From contig JACKQL020000031.1 in assembly GCA_018296165.2 (NCBI GenBank), positions 310,001 through 374,000 of the forward strand: DNA of 64,000 bases, read 5' to 3'. The notes below the pieces were generated by a model that made no database searches, was not told the DNA's origin, and saw only the letters and a list, made by a program, of their open reading frames with translations. This document shows positions 47,674 through 59,352 of the stretch, one piece after another (position 1 is the first letter of the stretch; the number at the start of each line of letters is the position of its first letter). This DNA is from Termitomyces sp. T153 (taxonomy: Eukaryota; Basidiomycota; Agaricomycetes; Agaricales; Lyophyllaceae). The translations under genes were made by a program, and so were the position numbers.

Positions 47674-48228
47674 TCATCTCCTGCCTTTTCCCTTGCTCTT
47701 GACCAGCGTAAATCCATCTTCATCTACTTCGGGCTCGGTTTTCTTTTGAGGCCGTGGTTGAAGTAGCTGAGGGACTTCTTCCTCGTCCTCATCAGAGCTG
47801 TTGTCATCTTCCCATTCGTCATCTTCAGTTTGAGGTACCAGCTGTACCTCCGCCTTTGACCCCTTTATGTTTTGCGCCAATTGCTCATACTTTATGACGG
47901 CATCAGCCTTCCCCGCTCTGGTCTCCTCCCACATACGGACGATGTCTTGAGCAACACTCTCTGCACTTCCATCTTCTACTATTGCCTCATATTCGTCAGC
48001 CATGATCTGGAGAAGAAGCTCTTCGATGTATTGGTCGTCTGGCGTCTGAGACTGCTCTTCAAACGTGTCGACAATGACTGATGCAAGCCAGGTACGCTTT
48101 TCGGCTGCCCCATGTCCACCCCAGCCTTCCTGAACGGCAATTCTTAGAGTGTACCAGATAGATAATCGTGCAATCACTCCTCTGGCGAAAAGGACAGAAG
48201 AAGGGGGTGGAGAAGCAGAGACGTCCAT
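47674..48228 (-). CDS. TSR2: Pre-rRNA-processing protein TSR2, 184 aa
   Basis: TSR2 proteins hold ribosomal protein eS26 (Rps26) and hand it to pre-40S particles, and are needed for 20S pre-rRNA processing. Single exon. The family's WGG signature is at residues 36-38 (VQEGWGGHG), preceded by ARGVIARLSIWYTLRIAV. A strongly acidic segment follows (EDDEWEDDNSSDEDEEE), then the C-terminal DEDGFTLVKSKGKGRR typical of the family. Length is normal. It is divergent from GRC3 with 212 bases between the start codons. Confidence 0.93.
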   Translation of the reverse strand: MDVSASPPPSSVLFARGVIARLSIWYTLRIAVQEGWGGHGAAEKRTWLASVIVDTFEEQSQTPDDQYIEELLLQIMADEYEAIVEDGSAESVAQDIVRMWEETRAGKADAVIKYEQLAQNIKGSKAEVQLVPQTEDDEWEDDNSSDEDEEEVPQLLQPRPQKKTEPEVDEDGFTLVKSKGKGRR

Positions 48229-48440
48229 AGTAGTTTGAGTACAAAATTCGAAAAAAAGTTGATTTCTAAACGTGATAAGATAAGATGTGCATGTGATCGG
48301 GTCAACTTACAAAAAATGGCCAATTCAAAGACGCATTGAAATCGGGTGCGTGTTAGTCCTATTTTTCAGCAATTAGTGTTAATTCCGCTGCCTCCGTTCT
48401 TGTTAACTGAAGCTTAGCTGTCTCGAATATCCCATTCTGT
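48229..48440. promoter_or_regulatory. Shared divergent promoter region of TSR2 and GRC3
   Basis: 212 bases separate the two start codons, so core promoters must overlap or abut. No obvious TATA box is seen in either direction. Both genes act in pre-rRNA processing, so joint control is plausible but not shown. Confidence 0.5.
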
Positions 48441-50829
48441 ATGCTTAGTGCCATCGCCGCTCGGAAGGCTGCCCAAGCTGCCCGCCAGAATCCCAATACT
48501 CTTGAAAAGGATACAATATCCCTGGAAGTTCCAATCGATGTGCTCCCGCAAACCAAGTCTACCTCTAAACGGAAGTCATCCACTCAAAACCTGGATTCAG
48601 CCAAACGAAAGAAAAACGAAAAACGAACGCCTGCAGACCCTCCCAGAGAATTTACCGAAGATTCTTTCAGGGCCCAACAAGGCGTTATTATTATAGAGTC
48701 GGATGGGGAATCACTATCAGAAGGCCTGCCGACGCCAAATCCGACGACGAGCAGAAGGTGGTCTCCCAGCATTCCTTTGAACGATTCTTCCGACGAAGAA
48801 GCAGACACTATCTCCTTTGCGGCTCCTCCTACCACTGTTTCCCCGAACAATGGGACAGATACCCCGGCCATCCTATCGACCTTTGATTCCATTCCGGACC
48901 AGAATACGTTCTTTCTTCAACCGACAGAGGTGTCGTCTCTGCACCTCGAAGGAGACGCGCCCCATCATGCAAATGCAACAGTAGTCGCCCTCCGCCCAGA
49001 GGAAACCCTTTGTCTTCTTGGCACTTACGTATTTTCCGTTCTCCAAGGTTCCATCATGTTTTCCGGGGTAACATTATCCTCTTCACCGAATATTTATCGA
49101 GTATTTGCACCGCGGTCAGCTCCACTGCCTGTGTTTGAGGGTATCGATGGCTCGGGAGCAATACCCCATATTCGTCAGCTTCCACCAGCCATACATTGTG
49201 TAATATCTACTCCGGTTGCTTTGGTGCTACTTCAGGAGTTACGCTCAGGTGTAGAAGGTCTAGGCAACATCTGCCGTACCTTTGACAGTGTTTTTGAGCC
49301 TTCGCGGTGGCAAAAATCCCACATATCTCCACTCAAGCTTTCTGGTGTCCATGTAGTAAGTGAGTGCGTTCCACACCGTTCTACTTGTTCACGCAGACGA
49401 TGCACAGGTTCGCTCTCAAACAAAGGATATTCAGGTTTTCGAGTTGTCAGTCTCGTGGAGGCGAGCGCTTCCATCCATATCTCCTAGTAATGATACCTCG
49501 ATCCATCTTGTTAAAGGACCGAAGAAGTCTGGGAAGAGCACGTTCGCCAGGACACTTGTGAACACACTACTCAGCCAGTAGGTCCTGCTCGCTCAACATT
49601 GTCGCAGAAATGGCTTAAACCTCTAGATACCAGAAAGTTGCTTACCTTGAATGTGATATAGGCCAGTCGGAGTTTACTCCTGGTGGAATAGTTGCGCTCA
49701 ATGTTCTGTCGACTCCGCTTTTTGGTACATCGTTGTCTCCGAGGATTCGGACTTTTGCTCATAGACATTTTCAGGCCCTCCCTTCACTCATCCAACATTG
49801 CCGTATAGTGCCCACTATGTAGGTGCGATGACTCCGCGTTCTTCTCCGTCACTCTATTTGGCGGCTGTTCAGGCCATTCTCGAGACCTACCGTTTGGATA
49901 TCCAAACACCTGCCATTTCGTGGCGAACCTCTGATGCTGACACACGGATATCAGACTCTATTCCGCTAGTTGTAAACACGATGGGATGGAACAAGGGTCT
50001 CGGTGCTGATCTCACCATCAAACTCCAAGAGATGATTCAGCCAACAGATATCTACGAAATTGAAACACCCTTCGACCCGGCATGGCCTACACCGGCTCCT
50101 CGAGATGTTGCAGCATCTTCTCACCCCACTAGAACCCATCTCCTCAGACCTGCACCTGCCTCCATACTTTCAGCAAATTACTCTGCGGCAGATCACCGCT
50201 CTCTTTCCATCATGTCATACTTCCATGTGATATTCTCAAACTCTACACCAACCGCAGATGAGTTCCCACAGACAACAGGTCTGACATGGCACACTTCCCT
50301 TCCCTTATGCGCGCTGCCTCCGTACGAGGTTGATTGTGCTCGTTCGTTCGACAAGGTCATTCTGACCGGGGCGGGAACCGAGGATGTCGTCCCTTCTGAG
50401 ATAGCACGGGTTCTCAACGGTTCCCTTGTCGCCCTTGTGTCATGCGCGCCCGGGACGCTCGATTTGGACCTGGACTCTGAAACTTTGGCATCGCGGATTC
50501 CATACACACAAGGATGCGAGGCACCCTCACCAGCTTTGTCCAGGTGCCTCGGACTTGCACTCGTCCGCTCCGTGTCACCTCTCGAGCCCCAGACACAGAT
50601 GCATGTCCTGACGCCTCTACCACCCAAGCTACTTTCAAAATGTAGAGTCCTTGTGAAGGGTGAGCTAGAGCTCCCAATCTGGGGTATGCTGGATTATAGA
50701 GAAGAGGGAGATGAAGTAGCCGGCGTGGAAAGTGGCAAAGTGCCATTTTTGCAATGGGGAAAGGGTGAGGGTGTCGGAGGGGAAAGGCGACGGATACGAC
50801 GAAATCTGATGCGGCGAGCACAGATGTGA
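48441..50829 (+). CDS. GRC3: Polynucleotide 5'-hydroxyl kinase GRC3 (NOL9 family), 745 aa, 4 exons
   Basis: Grc3/Nol9 phosphorylates the 5'-OH made by Las1 cleavage in ITS2, which permits 25S rRNA maturation in the nucleolus. Exons: 48441-49355, 49408-49577, 49627-49724, 49775-50829. The N-terminal 150 residues are basic then acidic and Ser-rich. The P-loop GPKKSGKST is near residue 341; [15 protein letters not shown] (Walker B side) is formed across intron 2 and GPPFTHP across intron 3, both typical of the family. The C-terminal domain keeps [15 protein letters not shown]. The first intron has two possible GT donors four bases apart (49356 and 49360); the first was chosen because the second would give an intron of only 37 bases. 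Confidence 0.92.
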
Positions 50830-52228
50830 AGCCTTGGTGAGCTCGAGAAGATAATTCTAGTATCATACTAGATATTTACCAAGCGGAAAGAGACGGTCAC
50901 GAACCGCAGAAACCCGTCAAGGTAAGACGCAACCGTTACGAGGAGGTCGGTCAAACGGGTGAGAGCCGCTACAATGAGATGATGCTGCCTCTTTTGAATA
51001 CTTCTTTTCCGGTATTCCACACATCGTTGTGACAATGATTTTTCTTCACTCGCAACACGACACGGTTTGAAAACGGGAGCTCTCTTCATGGCAACTTCCA
51101 GATGAGACGACAACGACCCTGAGGTGGCATGCTTTTCTTTCCCATGCGCACCGTCACCATTTAAAATTGATTGTGTCCGTTCGTCGAAGTCGATGTCAGC
51201 TTGACGGGAACCGGAACTACATAGTGGTTCTCAGCGATGCCCTTTGTTGCTCGGCTTTTTCGTGCACACAAGGGACACTTGACCTGCATCTCGATTTTGA
51301 GCTATATATATATATTATCGCATCGCGAACTCTATATACTTACGCATGGATTTGCTGATGCCTCGGATTTTTGCTTGTCCCTCAAAGTTCCCCATTGGCA
51401 CCTTGACACAGAGATGAGAACCGCATACTTATTCCTAACTGGCGCATGTTGTTCCGGACATCTCCTGCAAGTATGCATTATTGAGACTGCTATCCCACCC
51501 CCGTAGTTCGGAGTACCCTTGGGTCGGACGTCACAATCTGGTCACACTTAGTCAAACACCCTTTTCAGACTCCACCCAGAGAATATTATGAGTAGAACGC
51601 GCGGAAGGAGAATACATTGGATACAATAATCGAAGCCCCGTCCTTAGACATGTCACTGAGGGTCTTTCAGTTCACCTGAAGTTTTGCAAGGTAAGCTCTT
51701 TTATCCCAGTAAGACGAATTTGGTTACTCACCCTGAGGTCTTGAGCCGCCTCCCCATAGGACTTGTACTGCCCCTCAGTGACCCCCCCTATAGCCGCCTG
51801 GATACGCTCTTCATAGTCGCACGAGCACTGGATACGGCGGCGCCCCATGGGGGACAAACCGCGGTGAAGGTGAGGTCACTAATTACGAAGGCGCGACTCC
51901 GACGCGTGAAGGAAATTTCAGACTCCGCCTTGCCGTCCAATCGGCAGACGTGACATTGACTGGATCATCGTCCAGGACGGGAAACAACTACAACACTGGT
52001 CTCGAATCAAGTTGGAAACAGGTAAGTAGTCATTCTGTTGTCTGGGTCTCAACTCTCGGACGTTCAACGTGGCTATCTGCTGCAAAACTTTGTTTCGTCC
52101 GACTCAAGGGGTACTCTGAACTACGGGGGTGGGATAGTATATGATGCATCACCTCACCTATCCCAGAAGTCTTATCAGCAACGATAAGGCCGATATCGGC
52201 GCTTACTCGGTAGCACCCGATGTGCAGC
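50830..52228. other. Intergenic stretch with a GRC3-derived relic
   Basis: No intact gene. The GRC3-like relic at about 51165-51415 is listed apart. The rest, including open frames at 51684-51953 and 51950-52144, has no recognisable motif. Confidence 0.45.
51165..51415 (+). pseudogene. Decayed duplicate of the GRC3 3' coding region
   Basis: Runs parallel to GRC3 50335-50600 in order and orientation: attgtgtccgttcgt vs attgtgctcgttcgt, gacgggaaccgg vs ggcgggaaccga, gtggttctcagcgatgccctt vs cgggttctcaacggttccctt, gacttgcac vs the gacctgcat region, and gcctcgga...gacacagagatg vs gcctcgga...gacacagatgcatg. Indels and an inserted tatata run destroy the frame. It looks like a short segmental duplicate or the scar of a repeat event. 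Confidence 0.6.
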
Positions 52229-52238
52229 ATATAAAAAA
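52229..52238 (+). promoter_or_regulatory. TATA box of the aldo-keto reductase gene
   Basis: atataaaaaa, about 75 bases before the ATG at 52313; the intervening stretch could be a short leader. Confidence 0.55.
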
Positions 52239-52312
52239 CATCGATAGTTAAATAACATATTGCTAACTGCTATCCTGTTGAACTCCCATACAGTCGAACA
52301 ACTTGCTTTACC

Positions 52313-53777
52313 ATGTCATCGCCAAATTCAGTGCCCATCTATATGCTTAACAACGGAGTTACCATTCCTGCAGTTGGTGAGTTTCTGACTTGATCTGATA
52401 TCTTCTCAATTACATCCATTAATTACATCTTGCAATTTAAAGCTCATGGAGCTTGGGCACCTCACAGCAACGAGGCGCGTTCCAAAGCAAAAGAATGGCT
52501 TCTGACTGCTCTCAAGGCAAGTAGAAAGTTAGTATCGAGTACGAATAGTCAGCGCGTTATGCCTGTGATCTAGGCTGGCTATCGCCACATCGACACTGCA
52601 CAGGGCTATTGTGAGTGGACCCAATCATGCATATAATGATATCCTTTGAAAGTATACCTTAGATACAGAGGGGGTGGTTGGTGAAGTAATCAAAGAGTCC
52701 AAAATTCCTCGCAAAGAGATTTTCATAACCAGTAAACTCAGGTAAAATGATTGGGAGTATTGACCTTGACGCTTACTTATGTAGGCAACTCTTCATAGCT
52801 CGTCAAACCACCATCGCGTTGCAGAGTCTTTTGAGGAGAGTTTGAAGGCCCTCAGCGTTGATTATATCGATCTTGTACGTCTGTCTTTTCTGCTTGTCCA
52901 ATATCCTTGTCTTTACACCTCCCATCAGTTCCTGATTCACTGGCCACAAGCAATGCCTGATGGTAGACGATACAAAAACGTATTTCGAAATCCAATCTTA
53001 CTTTTGATCAGACAATGAACAACAAAAGAATCCCGATGGAACGTGGAAGATTAGAGAGGACATCACCTTCCACCAAGCCTGGGCAGAACTCGAGAAGCTC
53101 ATGGAAGCTGGAAAGGTCAAGGCGATCGGCGTCAGCAATTTCTCGATCAAAACGTACGTCAATATATCGTCTTTGTGTGAATACGTCGTTATTCAATTAT
53201 GCCCGTAGTCTTAAGGAACTCGCCACGACGGCAAAAATTACACCGGCTGTCAACCAAGTCGAGTGCGGCTCCAAGTCCCCATTTTTGTTACATCTGTAAT
53301 AATGGAACTTTACATAGACTGCACCCATACCTTGTCCAGGAAAATTTGCGCGAGTATTGCGACAAGAAAGGGATTGTCATTTCCGCGTACACGCCAAGTG
53401 GTCAGTTGGATCATTGTGCAATATCTGTCCTTATTCTGATTGGCATCTTAGGTTATGACACCGTTCGCAAGGACCCACTCATTGTCCAGCTCGCAGAGAA
53501 ATACAAGGTGACTCCAAATCAAATCACTTTGGCCTGGCACCTTGCTCGTCATATCATCATAATTCCCAAGAGCTTAAGAGAAGAACACCAAAAGGAGAAT
53601 ATCAATGTAGGGATTATCTTCTTCACCAAGTTACTTTACCAATTATTCCAGCTTCCTATTCTTGATGCAGAAGATATCGTTAAGATTTCCAAGTTGGATC
53701 GCAATCAGCGTATTTGCAATGCTGCGGACGAGCATGGTCAAGTATATGGATGGTCATTGGAGAGACTGGGATGGTAA
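52313..53777 (+). CDS. Aldo-keto reductase, 307 aa, 11 exons
   Basis: NAD(P)H-dependent reduction of an aldehyde or ketone, cytosolic. Exons: 52313-52376, 52443-52516, 52574-52610, 52663-52741, 52799-52874, 52929-52962, 53012-53153, 53209-53262, 53318-53400, 53452-53606, 53652-53777; all junctions keep frame. Intron 2 (52517-52573) starts GCAAGT, a GC-AG intron. The catalytic tetrad is Asp54 and Tyr59 (HIDTAQGY), Lys84 (ITSKL) and His115 (FLIHWP). Also seen are KVKAIGVSNFS and the cofactor-binding IIPKS with the R/E-rich tail after it; the C-terminus is RICNAADEHGQVYGWSLERLGW. It is slightly shorter than average because the loop after SKL is reduced. Related to yeast Ypr1/Gcy1-type enzymes; substrate unknown. 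Confidence 0.92.
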
Positions 53778-54131
53778 AAAGGTTGTTAAAGTATGCATGA
53801 CAGAGTCATTACTTTGTTGTAACACGGAAGACGCACTTCACCTCCGAGTCTTAACATGTATTTTTCGAGTAGGCATCTCTACGACTCGCTGTTGCAATGG
53901 CCGAGGCGAGGCTTCGCCATTGAAAACTTGTATTAAGCCTGTCGAGTTAAGACGCGAGACGGTAAACTCTGTTTGACGATCTGTCCCTAGCCATCTGGTG
54001 CCGTTCAAAGGAAAGTCGTGATTGGAGCTCCTGCATCATTTGCGGAGCTACAAGAAATTGAGTGCGCAATACTTATGGTACAACCTGATTATACTGCTAC
54101 TACATGTTTAAAACTTCTCGACAACAAGCTC
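53778..54131. other. Spacer between convergent genes
   Basis: 354 bases forming the 3' flanks of the reductase and the Ish1-domain gene; nothing recognised. Confidence 0.5.
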
Positions 54132-55982
54132 TTATAGTTCGGTGTTGACTCTCTGTCCGCCCCCCAATATCTTCTCACCCGCAGCCTTGATCTTCTCTCC
54201 GACAGTTTCCTTCGAACCCTGAACCTTCGAATAAGCTCTCTCTTTAGCTTCTTCGTATTCCTTCTCCGCCTCGGTATACTTCCTTCCCGCCTCTTCCTTC
54301 AGACTCTTATCATACGTCTCGACAGTGTATCGTTTTCCTTGCTCATACTTCTCCTTCACAGCACGTTTCACGGGGTTCTGGCACTTCGCACCGAAACAAT
54401 CACAATCCTTCCCAGCGCATTGGCACTGGTCGCCGGTGCATTTACAATCCTTCCCAGCGCAATCGCACTGCTGTCCAACACACTCGCGGCCCTGACCATA
54501 GTTCTTCAAGACGTTCCAGATATGCCAAAGACGACCTTCAATGCCACCCTCAACACCCCCGACGATGTCCCGAACCCTAGACCAAAGCGCCTCAGTGGTG
54601 GACCGTGTCTCCACCCATCGAATGCGCGTTTCCTGAAGAAGACCTGGTCGCGCGGTAGGAAGTTGGTCCTCTGGAACGTTGTGCTGGCGAAGGTAGGCGC
54701 GCAGGCGTGCATCGGGCCACGCTAAATAAGTGGGGGTGACCACGGAATGATATCTGGAGAATTTGTTAGATGCAATCGCACGAAGAATAAACATGAAGCA
54801 CTTGTCTTGAAATAGCTTCACAAGTTCATCGCGCTTCTTCCGGGAGGCACTGCGATTATCAATGTATCCATGTTCAACGAGATAATCGCGGAGTTGACTA
54901 TCCGACCAAGCACATGTCAATGTCGACTGTGCGGCAAGGTAATTGTCCCTGGTATGTGTCAAATTGTCAAAGTGAGATGATATACATTCCAACTGAGAGT
55001 TATCCTGACTCAACAAGCTTTTGCATTTTCTCCCGCTTTAACTGAGCATTACTCCTGACGATACCTTGTTCGACAAGCCATTCTTTGAGCTGCGAGTCCG
55101 ACCAGGTAGAATACACCGACTGATTCGCGTCGTAATAGAATTTCTGCATCTTGTCAAGGAGATATTCACGAGAATACGGGGATGGAGGAGCAGGCGAGAT
55201 GACGTTGTGAGAAACAAGCCAATTATGCTACAAGTGATGGTAAAAACGTGCTTTCGCAGTAGAGAACAGGTGAACCATACGAGATAGGAATCGCTCCAGG
55301 CATGGTAAACTGGATCAGCGACTTTGGCGTACGCATCGTACATCAAACCTAGGAGATCATTGCGGCTTTGTTTCGTCTGTTCCGCGACCTCAACTCCTTT
55401 GGACTCTAGGTAGTTTCGTAGCTTGTTGTCGTCCCAAGTGGAATAAACGTAGTCTTTGGTGCTGTCGAGAACCCGTGAAGCGGTGTGCGTGACATGGGCG
55501 GCGACACTGGAAATACTCTGAGTCGCCTGATGAACGGAATCACCGGACGCAGCAGTGCTCGCACGATTAGCGAAACTAGAAGCCGCATCCGTGTATGCGC
55601 GATACTGTGATTTTGCCAGGTGAACAAGCTGGTCCTTGTGTCCTTTCGGAGCAACTATTCCTTGGGAGAGGAGAAACTCGCGAAGGCGAGACTCGTCCCA
55701 GGCATCGAAAGAATTGGCCTGGACGTCAGTGAAATATTTCTGAGAAGCAGAGTACTGATCATAGGTCCAGGTAGTGGCTGCATTCCAATTCTCTTGAACT
55801 AGTGCCTTGAGCTCAGCTTGTGTAGGAGTTTTTGAAGGAATGGGAACGTTATGGGCCTGCAGCCAGGAAGTAAGTTCGGAAACAGACCAGCTAGAGTAGA
55901 ATGGGGGCGGTTCAGAGGAACCAAACCAGGAAGAGGCTTGAGCTGTAGCGGCAAGGCCGAGCAGGAAAAGCGAAGGTCTCAT
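54132..55982 (-). CDS. Ish1-domain (Msc1-like) protein with a Cys heptad array, 562 aa, 4 exons
   Basis: Exons (minus): 55982-55281, 55227-55010, 54948-54802, 54753-54132. The signal peptide MRPSLFLLGLAATAQA is followed by repeated Ish1 motifs: YSSWSVSELTSWLQAHNV, FDAWDESRLREFLLSQGI, YSTWDDNKLRNYLESKGV, YHAWSDSYLHNWLVSHNV, YSTWSDSQLKEWLVEQGI, CAWSDSQLRDYLVEHGY and LAWPDARLRAYLRQHNV, about seven in all. Fission yeast Ish1 is a stress-responsive nuclear-envelope protein and yeast Msc1 is related, so an ER or nuclear-envelope place is likely. Residues 447-480 form a striking array of five CxGxxCx heptads. A lysine/glutamate-rich helical tail follows. Intron 2 (54949-55009) was fixed by the restored KLVEDNYLAAQ; intron 3 by QDKYHSVV. 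Confidence 0.85.
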
Positions 55983-56021
55983 CGTGCAGGAAGTCAAGGC
56001 ATTGTTGTCCAGCATTTCCTG

Positions 56022-56030
56022 ATTATATAG
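56022..56030 (-). promoter_or_regulatory. TATA box of the Ish1-domain gene
   Basis: Minus strand ctatataat, about 40 bases before the ATG at 55982. Confidence 0.6.
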
Positions 56031-56389
56031 CGGCGATGACGTCATCCCGTGGGGCAACATGACGCGCGCAGGTTTCAAATTCATACAAACTCTGTGGCGC
56101 ATTTGAAAATTTAAACAGTGAATGGTATTTTATTCCGTAGTGTACTGGTAATATGCAGCAAACGAACTCATTACACAAATATTCGCCTTCATGAATTCTC
56201 TCAGCAGAACATCCAAGTCATGCTGACACTCAGCCCATTCCCTCTCGGCGACTTCGGTGCGCTGCGGAAAGTGAGGCTCAAAAACAGCTGAAAAAGGGTT
56301 TGGGCAACTTGTAAGCTACGCGACGAGAATATTCAGCATAGCTCTCAATTATATCTAAAATTGAAAACAAACATCTCCTCTGAACGCTG

Positions 56390-58330
56390 GATCACTATCG
56401 TCGTAGTAGAATGGCAGACCCGTCTTCGGATGAGGTATATCAGACCCACGAATATTGAAGGTCCAAAGCATAGTAGCAATATTGATTCATAGTGTCCGCT
56501 CAGAGAATGGAACACCTGGGCATGCTACTCGAGATTCAATGTCATGATTACCAAAAATTGGAATGATGCCAGCAGAGGACTCACCACGCCGACTGAAACC
56601 GAAGGCACTTGTTCCGTAATTCGACTTCAAGTTTCCATTCCGGTCAAGGAAGCGTTCAGGCATGAAACGGTCGTAGTCTTCAAACTGTGACTGGTCATGT
56701 TCAATTGCCCTGACACTGAAGTTGACTAAAGGCTCCAAACGACCATGATACCACTGACCAAGTGACAGAAAACATAATACTCCCCTCCGGGATAAAGTAC
56801 TCTTGTCCTTGATACTCGATGACATCATTGGCAATGGATTGATGGGGTATACCGAACCGAGCTACAAATTCCGCGAGTCTGGGTCAATCAATGCTGGAGA
56901 AGCTCGAGCTCACCTACGGGACGCCATCTATGTGTTTCTGCAATAATTTCCGTCTTCTTTTGAACAATCATTGATACGGCCCTGAATACGTACCACGGAC
57001 AATAGCCTCTACATACTGATGGAAAGGACGGCAACAGATCCGCTCCCACAACAGCGTCTATTCCCTTTTGCCGGTCGTGACCCATTCAGGGTAGCGAATG
57101 CAAGCAAGGACAAAGCTTCATAGGGAGATAGCAGTCTGAAATCAGTATATGAACGTACACAGGGTCGTGAGCATTGCTCGACAGCTTACAGTTTCGATAG
57201 CTGCCTGCGACACCACTTTATCGCTGCATAAGACGGAAAAGTCTGATTGGATATTAACTCACTGCAAGAAGTCCCTTCAACAAGAAACTCTTGTCGCCTT
57301 CAGGTTTGTCTTCTCTTGCAAACTCAGTAGCCTACCTAAGAAGTCGAGAGTTGATTAACTTCTTTCCGCGAAGATGAAAGGAGATACGGACTTACGTATT
57401 CATACTTGATGCCTTGCCCGTCACCGCCTCGTCAATTAGCTTCCTGTGCACCGCATCCTCTCGTTTCCGAAATGCCTGTGCACGGAATCCGCCACGGCAT
57501 GGGCCCAGGAAGTAAATCCAGGAAGGGAAATGCATTGATTATACTGCCTGAAGGGCTCATAAGAAACATTGCCTCATCAATCACCTTATGCCAGATATCA
57601 GACAGTCAATGAATCTTCCTTAATGCAATCAAGGTACACCACACCTACATCGATAATCTCCTGAAATTTTGGTTCTTGGCCTGTTGGAAAGTGGATGCCA
57701 ACCCTACGAAGATTGAATTAGCCGCAATACTGTCCGAAGCAGATGAGTTATTTTTGTCATTTAAGTTGCAAGAAGTCACATACAGATTCATATCATGAAA
57801 CCGCTCTGCACCTTCATCATTGAGTAACCTTTGAATGTTGAGAGTCGCTTCAGAACTTTGAAGTTGTTCTGTCTTGCAGGCTCGCACGATAAACAGAATC
57901 CCGGCGGTCAGCTTTCGAGCAACGCTGTGATTCTGACCTTCGTTGTTGAAAACCCATTGGACCTGCATGGGTCCAAATGACGTCGCTGATATGAGCAAGA
58001 GGCGAGTGTTCAGCCGATATTTGATTGAAAAGGCAAAGCGAGAAATTCATGACTGACAATGTAGGGCACAAACGGACAAGACGAATGTTTGGCTGCGCGC
58101 TTCACAAGTAGCTCTTTAGCTTGATGTCCCCTATTAGGATAAGTCGCTGTCGCACAAGAGTCATAAGTCACATTCTGGGAACTGCACGTAGATGTAGATT
58201 GTGGGTGCTTACAGAACCCGCTAGAGTCAGCGACACAATTCCTCCGTATTCATTGAGCAATTCTTTCGGAAGTACGTTGCCAGATGCTATTGAGCTTAAC
58301 TTGAGTTCATGATTATAAGAGTTGAGCGTA
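56390..58330 (-). pseudogene. Cytochrome P450 pseudogene
   Basis: On the minus strand the parts of a P450 follow in order but with breaks: NEYGGIVSLTLAGS (about 58250), RLLNDEGAERFHD (about 57810), FPFLDLLPGPMPW (about 57510), IDAVVGADLLPSF (about 57050), HRWRPV (about 56920), the KETE..R-side segment DYDRFMPERFLDRNGN (about 56660) and YGTSAFGFSRR, which joins over an intron to ACPGVPFSERTL, the heme loop. Faults: an in-frame TGA (56489-56487, minus) right after RTL where P450s usually have Trp, the heme motif Gly replaced by Ser (FGFSRR), a frame change after LLPSF, and a loss of frame around the I-helix. A living gene with an unusual structure is unlikely but cannot be ruled out. Confidence 0.7.
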
Positions 58331-58503
58331 TACAATGTTGGACTGGGGCTGATGTTTTGCCGACATCCCACCCTTCCATTCATGTGGTACCGGTTCGCGA
58401 TTGATGTCATGGAGGTAAATGGTAGAAAAAGTGATGGCGCTGGGTTAGGGTTCCACAATCCTGAACTCACAACACTAACCTCTACTTCTCATTGGTGCAC
58501 AAA

Positions 58504-59352
58504 ATGTCGACACAGCCATACGTTCAATCGGGTGAACCGCTCAACGACTTTCTACGATCATTCTGGCAGCGCCAAATTGACGCTGCCGAGCAAGAAACAC
58601 CAGATTATCGACACCCGCCTCTTCCACTAGCCAGGATAAAGAAAGTAATGAAGAGCGATCCTGATGTCAAGGTGAGAACTTCTGGCGCGATTTTTTCTGC
58701 TCCTAATCTCACATATATCTGACAGATGATTGCCGCAGACGGTATGCATCAGCTGCATGCATCGTATTCACGCGTCTAAACTGTGCAATCTGCGTGGGCG
58801 CAGCTCCTATCTTGTTCTGCAAAGCTTGCGAAAGTAGGTTTGAATAGTCATTCTCGGACTCGTATTTCGCGACATTGATCCATTCATACTCTACAGTTTT
58901 TATTTCTGAAATAACGGCAAGGGCGTTCATTGTCGCAGATGCCAACAAACGCCGTACCCTCTCCCGTTCTGACATCGCAAAAGCCTTGAGCAAATCCGAT
59001 CAATTTGACTTTCTAATCGACATCGTTCCTAGAGACGACATTCCCTTTGGACCTGGAAAGAAGGCGAACTCGTCGACAGGTACGAAGCAGGTGAGCTTTT
59101 CCGAAGTGATTTCATTCAATTTGGCGCATGAGTTGATCAATGAAGACAAACGAAACACATCCTGGAGGGTCAACATCTGGTGTGATACCGTTGGACAATG
59201 CGAATGGGGATACAAATGGAGGTTCCCAAGTGCTTGAGCAGGTGAGACTTCTTGCTCATCCTTTCGACTTGTTGTGTTGCTATTGCTGACCTGCACAGCT
59301 TGAATCACTATTGAATTCAGGTCCAGGAGAGCACGGTGGGATTCCAAGATGA
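58504..59352 (+). CDS. HAP5: CCAAT-binding factor subunit HAP5 / NF-YC, 185 aa, 6 exons
   Basis: Histone-fold subunit that pairs with HAP3 (NF-YB) and then HAP2 to bind CCAAT boxes; controls respiration, nitrogen and iron genes in fungi. Exons: 58504-58671, 58726-58741, 58804-58833, 58897-59090, 59146-59241, 59299-59352. The histone fold reads [17 protein letters not shown], then (16-base exon 2 and 30-base exon 3) [15 protein letters not shown], then [31 protein letters not shown] and [15 protein letters not shown], all family-typical. [10 protein letters not shown] precedes the fold as usual. The tail is short and rich in Gly, Asn and Thr. Two exons below 31 bases are unusual but each is needed for the conserved core. 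Confidence 0.95.
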
